This document shows, piece after piece, positions 6,232 through 12,527 of a stretch of 15,479 nt of DNA; position 1 is the stretch's first letter, and each line of letters begins with the position of its first letter. The DNA is from Bacteroidales bacterium (GTDB lineage Bacteria > Bacteroidota > Bacteroidia > Bacteroidales > UBA7960). The notes beneath the pieces were generated by a model. That model worked only from the letters and a program-made list of their open reading frames with translations, was not told the origin of the DNA and ran no database searches. Location: contig SKYG01000330.1 in the NCBI GenBank assembly GCA_007128045.1, forward strand, positions 1 through 15,479, read 5' to 3'. A program made the position numbers and the translations under genes.

Positions 6232-7710
6232 ATGATACAAATAATTGACAAAATCACCAACCAGACAGCTCGTGAAAACGCTATCCGGCGTTTTCGCGAG
6301 CGTGGCATCATCCTGCCCACCTTTGCCCAGCAACGCGATCCTGAGTTGGTTCCTCAGGAAATCAAGGAACGGTTAAAGGATGTCGGTTTATGGGAGATAA
6401 ACCCGCTGAACCTGTTTCGCATCACCTGGAAAAACGAGCCAGTAGAGCATGGCGGACAGTTTGGGAAGGTGAACTACATCGAATTGCCCAAATCCCTCAC
6501 CGGTGTCGACGCCCGCATCGTACTGCTGGTGGGCAAGTGGTTCCCGACGGGAGCCCATAAGGTGGGAGCAGCCTATGGAGACCTTGTTCCCCGCATCATT
6601 ACAGGCGGCTTCGATCCTACCTGGCAAAAGGCAGTATGGCCTTCCACCGGAAACTATTGCCGTGGTGGTGCGTTTGACTCCAAACTGATGGGCACCGAAT
6701 CAGTGTCGATGCTCCCGGAGAAGATGAGTCCTGAGCGGTTCAACTGGTTGAGAAATGAAATCGGAAGTGAGGTGATCATCACCCCGGGCTGCGAAAGCAA
6801 CGTGAAGGAAATCTACGATATATGCTGGGAGATCAGAAGAACCCGTCCGGAGTGTGTTATTTTTAATCAGTTCGATGAGTTTGGCAATGCAGTCTGGAAT
6901 TATCACGTTACCGGTTCTGCATTAGAGGAGGTGTTTCATATGGTGAAAAACAGCAGCAGTATATTGGCAGGCTTTGTTGCTGCAACAGGTTCTGCTGGAA
7001 CCATAGCAGCGGGTGATTACCTCAGAACAGTGCATCCGCAGATCAAGGTGGTCGCCTCCGAAGCGCTTCAATGCCCCACCATGCTGATTAATGGTTTTGG
7101 TGACCATCGTATTGAAGGAATTGGCGACAAGCATATTCCCTGGATACACAATGTGCGAAATACAGATGTGATTACTGCCATCGACGATGAGGATTGTATT
7201 CGGCTGTTAAGGCTGTTCAACGAAAAGGCTGGCCACGATTACCTTAAGATGGTAGGGGTAGACAAAGAAACCATTCCAAAACTGCCACTATTGGGCATTT
7301 CAAGTATCAGCAACATGCTTTCGGCCATCAAAACAGCAACATATTTTGAGCTGACATCCGACGATATTATTTTAAGCATCGCAACTGACTCTGCCGCTCT
7401 GTACCAGTCGCGGCTTGCTGATCTCGAAGCAGACAGGGGGCCATACAGTGAACTACAGGCTGCCCGTGACTATGAGAAATGCATCCTGGGTGCCACTACG
7501 GCTTATTTAAAAGAGTTGTCATATTGGGATAGAAAATCCATCCATAACCTGAAATATTTTACGTGGGTGGAGCAGCAGCAAAAAGATGAGGCCGACCTGA
7601 ATCAGCTTTGGCACGACCGCGACATCTGGCCGGCCTTGTTCGGGCAGGTGGATAGGTGGGATGAGATGATCGGGGAGTTTAATCAGCGAACGAGGAACGG
7701 TGAGCAGTGA
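6232..7710 (+). CDS. fold-type II PLP-dependent enzyme (cysteine synthase/threonine synthase-like)
   Basis: This 492-residue protein has the hallmarks of the tryptophan-synthase-beta fold. PTGAHKVGAAYG carries the likely Schiff-base Lys110, STGNYCRGG (138-146) forms the substrate-carboxylate loop, and GSAGT (253-257) is the phosphate-binding loop. Such enzymes do beta-elimination or replacement on amino acids. It is clearly longer than, and different from, YgeX diaminopropionate ammonia-lyase (about 400 residues). I chose ATG 6232 because residues from there (MIQIIDKITNQTARENAIRRF) look native, while the frame upstream to 6094 overlaps the end of ygfK and reads like noncoding DNA. The last codons (RTRNGEQ) are made by a heptamer array, so the original stop was probably near 7684. 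Its place after ygfK suggests work on an amino-acid product of the same pathway; this is inference. Confidence 0.85.
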   Translation: MIQIIDKITNQTARENAIRRFRERGIILPTFAQQRDPELVPQEIKERLKDVGLWEINPLNLFRITWKNEPVEHGGQFGKVNYIELPKSLTGVDARIVLLVGKWFPTGAHKVGAAYGDLVPRIITGGFDPTWQKAVWPSTGNYCRGGAFDSKLMGTESVSMLPEKMSPERFNWLRNEIGSEVIITPGCESNVKEIYDICWEIRRTRPECVIFNQFDEFGNAVWNYHVTGSALEEVFHMVKNSSSILAGFVAATGSAGTIAAGDYLRTVHPQIKVVASEALQCPTMLINGFGDHRIEGIGDKHIPWIHNVRNTDVITAIDDEDCIRLLRLFNEKAGHDYLKMVGVDKETIPKLPLLGISSISNMLSAIKTATYFELTSDDIILSIATDSAALYQSRLADLEADRGPYSELQAARDYEKCILGATTAYLKELSYWDRKSIHNLKYFTWVEQQQKDEADLNQLWHDRDIWPALFGQVDRWDEMIGEFNQRTRNGEQ

Positions 7711-7739
7711 ACGGGGAACGGTGCACGGGGTATGTTGAG
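7684..7739. repeat. array of eight 7-nt units (CGGTGAA / CGGGGAA type)
   Basis: Units in phase read CAGCGAA, CGAGGAA, CGGTGAG, CAGTGAA, CGGGGAA, CGGTGCA, CGGGGTA, TGTTGAG. The array holds the stop codon of the PLP enzyme (TGA 7708-7710) and ends 2 bases before the stop of the OsmC remnant. It therefore sits exactly between two convergent gene ends. The unit length matches the array at 2551-2687, but the sequence is a different variant. Confidence 0.85.
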
Positions 7740-7741
7740 GG

Positions 7742-7900
7742 CTATGCATTGCAAACGTCGGTAGAGACGGGATTTGCAGCCTGGTTTGACCCGCCCAACT
7801 CCTGCGGTTCGTCAACGATAATTTTGAAATTTCTTGCCTGAACCATTGTACGTGCCGGTGTTTCACTCTGCGCTGTAATTTTAAATGTTAAGTCTGCCAT
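7742..7900 (-). pseudogene. truncated OsmC-family gene
   Basis: An ATG at 7900 opens a 52-residue frame: MADLTFKITAQSETPARTM, then VQARNFKIIVDEPQELGGSNQAANPV, then an abrupt STDVCNA and TAG 7742-7744. The xARxFxIIVDEPxxLGGxNxxANPV pattern is the N-terminal start of OsmC-family thiol-peroxidase or organic-hydroperoxide-resistance proteins, which are normally about 140 residues. The part with both catalytic cysteines is missing and the heptamer array follows directly. The peptide is very unlikely to be an active enzyme. An intact -7 promoter box remains upstream. Confidence 0.8.
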
Positions 7901-7917
7901 GATTGAAAAAATTTAAG

Positions 7918-7935
7918 TTGTTAATTTATTAACAA
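7918..7935. promoter_or_regulatory. 18-bp perfect palindrome, operator candidate
   Basis: TTGTTAATTTATTAACAA consists of 8-bp arms around a TT centre. Its form, TTGT-N10-ACAA, is that expected of sites for Crp/Fnr-family dimers, and a gene for such a regulator begins 120 bases away. It overlaps the -7 box and likely transcription start of the OsmC remnant, a repressing position. The sequence TGTTAATTTAT recurs at 7961-7971, 42 bp (about four helical turns) further on. Confidence 0.5.
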
Positions 7936-7940
7936 AGGTA
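7933..7940 (-). promoter_or_regulatory. -7 promoter box of the OsmC remnant
   Basis: TACCTTTG on the minus strand (7940 to 7933) is an exact match to TAnnTTTG. Transcription would begin near 7926, about 26 bases before the ATG at 7900. I see no good TTG at the -33 distance. Confidence 0.5.
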
Positions 7941-8020
7941 GGTGATAATACTCTTTAACCTGTTAATTTATGCATGGCAAACCACTTCATCAAACATGGA
8001 GTATTACCACTAAAAAGAAG

Positions 8021-8028
8021 TAAATTTG
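8021..8028 (+). promoter_or_regulatory. -7 promoter box of the Crp/Fnr-family gene
   Basis: TAAATTTG matches TAnnTTTG exactly and lies 29 bases before ATG 8058. This favours that start over the in-frame ATG at 7974, which lies upstream of the box. No clear -33 TTG is present, so activator dependence is possible. Confidence 0.5.
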
Positions 8029-8057
8029 CATTTATTTGCTGTAAACGATTATCAATC

Positions 8058-8717
8058 ATGGATTCAGGATATATTGCCAGATGGACTGAACATCTGACTG
8101 TTGAACAGCGGCAGTTGGTACTTGACAATTCCATTGTTATAGATTTTTTACCAGGTGAAACCATCATAAAACAGGGGGTTGCTGCCAGCCATATCCTTTA
8201 CCTGGAAGATGGAATGGCCAAGCTCAGTGTGAGCGACAAGGAGCGTTCCACTACTTTCAAGATCGTACCAGGCGAAGCCTTTATTGGTATCATGTGTTCT
8301 TTCGTCAAGCGCAGCTTTGACTTTGCGGCAGTAGCCATTAAACCTTGCCGGGTCAGAATGATCGATCGCGATGTATTTGAAGACATCATCCGTTACAACG
8401 GAGAATTCGCGGTTCAGATAGTTCATCTTATGTCGTTGGCCACCAATAAGATTGTCAGGGACCTGATTTACCTAAGTCATAAGCAGGCCGATGGGGCTCT
8501 CTGTACCATACTCATGGAGCTCGTGGAAATATTCGGGTCTTCCCGGTTTCAGCTGCCATTTACCCGTGTCGAACTTGCCGATACCATTGGCTATTCCAAG
8601 GAAAGCGTAATCCACTCCCTTTCTGCCTTGCAGCGTGATGGTATCATACGTATTTCAGGGAAACAAGTAGAAATTCTTGACATGCAACGCCTCGAAATCA
8701 TTGGCCGACACGGATAA
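8058..8717 (+). CDS. Crp/Fnr-family transcriptional regulator
   Basis: The protein has 219 residues from ATG 8058. An upstream ATG at 7974 would add 28 residues but lies before the promoter box. Residues about 15-110 form a cyclic-nucleotide-binding-type beta-barrel (PGETIIKQG, ILYLEDGMAKL, PGEAFIG, KRSFDFAAVA). A long dimer helix follows at about 113-140 and a winged helix from about 166 to 205 (FTRVELADTIGYSKESVIHSLSALQRDGII). Compared with E. coli CRP, the Arg-Ser pair is kept but the ribose-binding Glu after PGExxG is replaced (IGIM), so cAMP may not be the ligand. No Fnr-like N-terminal cysteine cluster exists. It may control the palindrome at 7918-7935 and the divergent OsmC remnant; this is inferred from position. 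Confidence 0.88.
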   Translation: MDSGYIARWTEHLTVEQRQLVLDNSIVIDFLPGETIIKQGVAASHILYLEDGMAKLSVSDKERSTTFKIVPGEAFIGIMCSFVKRSFDFAAVAIKPCRVRMIDRDVFEDIIRYNGEFAVQIVHLMSLATNKIVRDLIYLSHKQADGALCTILMELVEIFGSSRFQLPFTRVELADTIGYSKESVIHSLSALQRDGIIRISGKQVEILDMQRLEIIGRHG

Positions 8718-8760
8718 AAGACTATAACTTCGTTTATTATTTTCGTCAATCTATTATACC

Positions 8761-8928
8761 ATGTCAGAACAAGCTACCTTGTTGCGAACCCTGAAGATAC
8801 TGATGCTGCACAACCATCATTTTGGCCGCAGCGTGCATGAGCTGGCCAGGATGTGCGACGATATCAATCCGCGTACCGTATACCGTTACATCAACACCCT
8901 CAGGGATGTTGGTTTTGTTTCAGGATGA
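8761..8928 (+). pseudogene. frameshifted N-terminal fragment of a YafY/WYL-type regulator
   Basis: ATG 8761 opens 55 residues: MSEQATLLRTLKILMLHNHH, then FGRSVHELARMCDDINPRTVYRYINTLRDVGFV, then SG and TGA 8926-8928. The helix-turn-helix with RTVYRYINTLRDxGF is typical of the DNA-binding head of WYL-domain regulators (about 300 residues). A shift of one base near 8913-8920, in a TTTTGTTT run, would continue the family pattern as FQDDGIYN up to about 8941. After that similarity ends and the whole WYL ligand-binding part is absent. It lies 43 bases after the Crp-family gene and may have been co-transcribed with it. Confidence 0.7.
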
Positions 8929-9250
8929 CGGGATTTACAACACTCTCCTCTTCAGAGTCTGTATCGCACAAGGCCTCATCATTCATGTCGTTATCGCGCT
9001 TGACTTCATCAGAAAGATCATCAACCACTGTGTCATCTGGTACGACATAAAGCCGGGTGAATGACACCGGCCCCTATCCCATACCATGAGAAGTTAACTC
9101 ACAAGCCACCAGACCAGGCTCATCATATTCTTTTAAGAAACGGATTCATGCCTCCATAAACGCCTCGAGGGGTGTTTGTATTGAACACCCATGATCTTTG
9201 GGTTGGATTTTATTCCGTCGGATCACCCAAGGCAGCCATTCTAAAAGGTT
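8900..9250 (-). pseudogene. degraded minus-strand reading frame with two in-frame stops
   Basis: One minus-strand frame stays open from 9250 to 8900 except for TGA 9146-9148 and TAG 9074-9076. Its upstream part (DHGCSIQTPLEAFMEA, stop, IRFLKEYDEPGL) resembles the His-containing last strand and helix of alpha/beta hydrolases. Its downstream part (FTRLYVVPDDTVVDDLSDEV, then KRDNDMNDEALCDTDSEEE) is acidic and protein-like but unidentified. Both stops are one base from TGG (Trp). No start codon is apparent, and the upstream end overlaps the sulfatase 3' end. The region 8929-9209 otherwise holds only the hairpin at 9170-9190. Remnants of one or two decayed genes fit best, but a chance open frame cannot be excluded. 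Confidence 0.3.
9170..9190 (-). terminator. hairpin 20 bases after the sulfatase stop
   Basis: GGGTGTT (9170-9176) and AACACCC (9184-9190) form a perfect 7-bp stem with a 7-base loop, just downstream of the last gene in the minus-strand run. No U-run follows, so it may be an RNA-stabilising stem or a weak terminator. Confidence 0.3.
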
Positions 9251-10796
9251 TTAACCGGGGCGTTGTGCGGGCTTCGACCATGATCCGTTCGACCTGTTCA
9301 ACGATTTCAGGATATTGTGAAGCCAGGTCGTTTTGCTCAGCAGGGTCACTTTTGAGGTTGAACAGTTGCAAGGTTAGGTCTCCTGCCCCCAGGTTTTTCC
9401 GCAAACCCTTCCAGTCATCTATCCTGACGGCTTGTTGGTTGGGAGGTTGCTCCCAGTACAGGTACTCGTGCTGTGGCTGCTCCTGGCCGGTCAGTTCTGG
9501 CAGGAAGCTGATCCCGTTTGTGTTGCCGGGCGGTTCTATGCCTGCCACTTCGCACAGGGTGGGCATCACATCCCAAAATGCCGATATGTGGTTCGACACA
9601 GTACCTGGCTCTATGTGACCGGGCCATGAAGCGATCATGGGTACACGGATGCCTCCCTCATGAAGAAACGTTTTGCCCCATCCACGCTCACTTTTAAAGG
9701 GACCACCACTGCCGAACCAGGGCGAGTCGCTACCTCCGGTAAAGGAAGGGCCGTTATCCGAAGAAAAAAGAATGAGCGTGTTCTCATACAGTCCGAGTAC
9801 TTTCAATTGGTCGATCATCTTTCCAATGTTCTCATCCAGGTAGGAGACCATCGCTGCATAGGTAGCCCTTGGATAGCGGGCCGGAAAATATGCGCCAACG
9901 CCAGGGAAGGGTTCTTCATCCCCAAACTTGTCAAGATAATAGTCTACCCACCTTTGGGGCGCCTGCAAAGGAACATGCGGTAAGGGTGTAGCCCAATAGA
10001 TAAAAAAAGGCATCCCTGTTTTGCCGGGGTCGTTATCCATGATAAAGCTGGTCAGTCCATCGAACATCACATCGGGCGAATAGACCCGGGAGGTAATGGC
10101 CTGGTAGCTTTCCTGATCGTATGGGTCTGCACCTTCAGGTAGCTTTTCCCTCGGTGAAATGGTGTCGTTGCCCAGCAGGATACGTTCATCATTCTTGTAC
10201 AGGTGTACCGGGTAATAGGTATGTGCCTGCCGTTGGCAGTTATATCCCAGGAAAAAGTCAAACCCCATCTGTGTGGGCGTACTATGCATGGTGGGCCCAC
10301 CCAACCCCCATTTCCCAAACATCGCGGTGCGATAGCCCCCATCCCTGAGTAACGAGGCGATGGTGATGGTGCCAGTCTCCATGGGTAACTGCCCTTCCAA
10401 TTCAGGGTTTTTCAATACCTCATGATAGTTCCATACGTCACCCCTCTCGCTCCACTCATAATTGCCCCTGATCTGTGCCTGGCCTGTATGCTTACCGGTG
10501 AGTAACACGCAACGCGACGGAGCACATACCGAAGAACCGGAATAGTGATCGGTGAATCGCATGCCTTGCGATGCCAACCAGTCGAGGTTTGGCGTTTCAA
10601 TAAGCTTCTGGCCATAGGATCCCAATTCGCCGTATCCCAAATCATCGGCCAATATGTAAATGATGTTGGGCACATGTGTATCCGAAACAGTTTCCGTTCT
10701 GCTGCCACATGAGGCCAATAGGGTGGTGCCAAGAAGAAAGGGTGCAAACAACCTGATGTTTATCGAATGGCTTATGGTGATCGTTTGTTGATTCAT
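9210..10796 (-). CDS. S1-family sulfatase, lipoprotein
   Basis: The 528-residue protein begins with a signal ending in lipobox LASC (Cys30), so it is exported and lipid-anchored. The mature part starts with NIIYILADDLGYGE, whose Asp51/Asp52 bind the active-site metal. The sulfatase signature SSVCAPSRCVLLTG places the formylglycine-forming Cys at 91 in the C-x-P-S-R consensus. GKWGLGG, THPLPH-like sequence PLPHVPL, and FSSDNGPS supply further active-site residues. The length is normal and no key residue is missing. Such enzymes remove sulfate from carbohydrates after activation by an anaerobic sulfatase-maturing or formylglycine-generating enzyme, neither of which is in the window. It follows the GH20 gene by 14 bases, so both likely act on one sulfated amino-sugar glycan. 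The exact S1 subfamily cannot be told by eye. Confidence 0.93.
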   Translation of the reverse strand: MNQQTITISHSINIRLFAPFLLGTTLLASCGSRTETVSDTHVPNIIYILADDLGYGELGSYGQKLIETPNLDWLASQGMRFTDHYSGSSVCAPSRCVLLTGKHTGQAQIRGNYEWSERGDVWNYHEVLKNPELEGQLPMETGTITIASLLRDGGYRTAMFGKWGLGGPTMHSTPTQMGFDFFLGYNCQRQAHTYYPVHLYKNDERILLGNDTISPREKLPEGADPYDQESYQAITSRVYSPDVMFDGLTSFIMDNDPGKTGMPFFIYWATPLPHVPLQAPQRWVDYYLDKFGDEEPFPGVGAYFPARYPRATYAAMVSYLDENIGKMIDQLKVLGLYENTLILFSSDNGPSFTGGSDSPWFGSGGPFKSERGWGKTFLHEGGIRVPMIASWPGHIEPGTVSNHISAFWDVMPTLCEVAGIEPPGNTNGISFLPELTGQEQPQHEYLYWEQPPNQQAVRIDDWKGLRKNLGAGDLTLQLFNLKSDPAEQNDLASQYPEIVEQVERIMVEARTTPRLKPFRMAALGDPTE

Positions 10797-10810
10797 GATA
10801 GATGATAACT

Positions 10811-12412
10811 TTATTTTGTATGTTTTTTTACAACCTCCTTGTTTAAAACAACTTCAATGGTCTTTAAAAACTCCTCATACTCTGGCAACGGGTTTTGGCT
10901 CCACTTCTGCTCTGCCAATGCCAGAAAACGGGGGAAAACCCGATCGCTGATCATGTCCATGGTAAGGTTGTAGTCTGTCCACAAACATGTGGTGATGCCC
11001 AGTAGGAGGGGGTCTGGGTTTTCAATATGAGCAGGGTTTGACGTGTAGACGGTTTCCAGGTCGAAGGTGCGGTTTTGCATATATCCTCGCCAGGGGACTT
11101 CCGGATAATTCAGGTAGGAAAAATTATTGGGAGAAGCAATGACTCTAAGGCCCCTCTCAAAGGCCTGTTGCATACCCAGGTCATTTCTTCCTCTGGACCG
11201 CCACCATTGAATCACTGTTTCATCTGGCAAAGGAAAATTTCCTTGATCCAGCACATCTTCCCAAAAAACCGATATCCTGTCATTACGAATGAGGTGTTCA
11301 GCCAAACGGTTTGAAAAGTATTGCTGAAGTTCTTGCGAGTTTTTAAGATTTTGCTCTGTAATTTTGGCTTGACAGCGAGGACATTGATCCCAATGGTCTT
11401 TTGGTGCTTCATCTCCTCCCAGGTGGATAAAGGCGAAAGGAAATATTTCACATACCTCATCGATCACCTCTTTCAGAAATGCATAGGAGGCTTCGTTCCC
11501 GCCGCAAAAAAGGTGTGGTGAATGGCCTACCGTTTTTACCGGAGGCTTGCCAAAACAGGAATACTCCGGATAGGCTGTCAGCGCTGCGTCGGCATGACCA
11601 GGGAGGTCAATTTCCGGCATGATGTCAATATACCGGTAGCGGGCATACTCCACAATATCGATGAGCTCGGCGCGGGTATAGTAGCCATGCTGCTGCGGCC
11701 CGTCGGCAACAAACCCTCCCACTTCGTGCAGTTTGGGATATCTCTCACTGGCGATCCGCCAACCGTCATTCTCGGTGAGGTGCCAGTGAAACACATTGAT
11801 TTTGAATAATGCGAGCATATCAATGAATTGCTTGATAAACTCAGGGGTATGGTATTGCCTTCCGGTGTCCAACAGAAAGCCTCTCCAGGCATACTTTGGA
11901 CGGTCCTCGATCCGAACGCAGGGTGCTTGGATTTTCCGAGAGTCCTTGTTTCCCTCCTGAAAGAACCCTGGGGGCAGGATTTGCTTTAAAGTTTGCACAG
12001 CATAAAAAATGCCCCTGTCTGTATTGGCCTGCATTCTTATACTTCTTCTCCTGATATCAAGGATATAACCTTCGTCGCCCAGGTCATTTGAGCTCTTCAA
12101 AACCTCCAGGGTGATCTTCCTATGGTAAAAATTTGGTTTGCCCACAGCGGTAGAGACCGAACCCTGCTGTAGCAATTCAGTTACATAGTTGTCAAGGCTT
12201 GTGCTCGTGCCAGTTGAAGAAAAATATATTTTTTTACCAAAACTAAAATAACCTGTGCCGGATATGATGGCTTCCGGCCCTGGTAATAGGTGTATTTCAT
12301 GCTTTTTGCAAGATGAAAACATGAATATGATCAAACCCAGCGTAAATAGCTTTCGCCAAAATACAATTTTACCAGGAAATAGGCGTCGTTTAATTCCAAT
12401 TAAATCAATCAT
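10811..12412 (-). CDS. GH20 beta-N-acetylhexosaminidase, lipoprotein
   Basis: The 533-residue protein has a basic-hydrophobic leader with lipobox FSSC (Cys35). An N-terminal GH20b-type domain (about 40-155) precedes the catalytic barrel, which begins at RPKYAWRGFLLDTGRQYHTPEFIKQ. The barrel shows KINVFHWHLTENDGWRI, MPEIDLPGHADAA, and HLGGDEAPK with the catalytic pair Asp334-Glu335 used in substrate-assisted hydrolysis. WTDYNLT-type and WRGYMQ regions complete the sugar site. It releases terminal GlcNAc or GalNAc from glycans in the periplasm or at the cell surface. It is the first gene of a tight pair with the sulfatase; a candidate promoter is at 12468-12497. A substrate such as mucin-type, keratan-sulfate-like or other sulfated GlcNAc polymers is inferred from that pairing. 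Confidence 0.94.
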   Translation of the reverse strand: MIDLIGIKRRLFPGKIVFWRKLFTLGLIIFMFSSCKKHEIHLLPGPEAIISGTGYFSFGKKIYFSSTGTSTSLDNYVTELLQQGSVSTAVGKPNFYHRKITLEVLKSSNDLGDEGYILDIRRRSIRMQANTDRGIFYAVQTLKQILPPGFFQEGNKDSRKIQAPCVRIEDRPKYAWRGFLLDTGRQYHTPEFIKQFIDMLALFKINVFHWHLTENDGWRIASERYPKLHEVGGFVADGPQQHGYYTRAELIDIVEYARYRYIDIMPEIDLPGHADAALTAYPEYSCFGKPPVKTVGHSPHLFCGGNEASYAFLKEVIDEVCEIFPFAFIHLGGDEAPKDHWDQCPRCQAKITEQNLKNSQELQQYFSNRLAEHLIRNDRISVFWEDVLDQGNFPLPDETVIQWWRSRGRNDLGMQQAFERGLRVIASPNNFSYLNYPEVPWRGYMQNRTFDLETVYTSNPAHIENPDPLLLGITTCLWTDYNLTMDMISDRVFPRFLALAEQKWSQNPLPEYEEFLKTIEVVLNKEVVKKHTK

Positions 12413-12467
12413 ATGCTTTTACTTTTTAAAGTAGATGAGTTGGGTATTTAAGGGTTGGTCAAACAAT

Positions 12468-12497
12468 AAATTATAGCTTTGTTGAGGACATTATCAA
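12468..12497 (-). promoter_or_regulatory. candidate promoter of the GH20-sulfatase pair
   Basis: On the minus strand TTG (12497-12495) and TATAATTT (12475-12468) are separated by 19 bases. The spacing fits a Bacteroidetes promoter; the -7 box is imperfect against TAnnTTTG. It lies about 55-85 bases before the GH20 ATG, in the 115-base gap after the YVTN gene. Confidence 0.35.
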
Positions 12498-12527
12498 ATG
12501 TGCGGGAGGCAAATCATGCTAGTCATA

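Noticed and set aside
7519..7866. 115-codon minus-strand frame across the PLP gene end
   Set aside because: It is out of frame with the recognisable OsmC N-terminus and antisense to the PLP gene.
7974..8057. Upstream ATG of the Crp/Fnr-family gene
   Set aside because: It lies before the best -7 box (8021-8028), and the added residues are basic and Cys-containing without family similarity.
8822..9064. 80-codon plus-strand frame after the WYL fragment
   Set aside because: Only the short FQDDGIYN part fits a protein family; the rest is hydrophobic, unpatterned and antisense to the acidic minus frame.
9146..9148. TGA as a selenocysteine codon in the minus frame, suggested by the selenium-linked ygfK
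   Set aside because: A second stop (TAG) follows in the same frame, there is no start codon, I see no SECIS-like hairpin just after it, and a Trp codon change explains it better.
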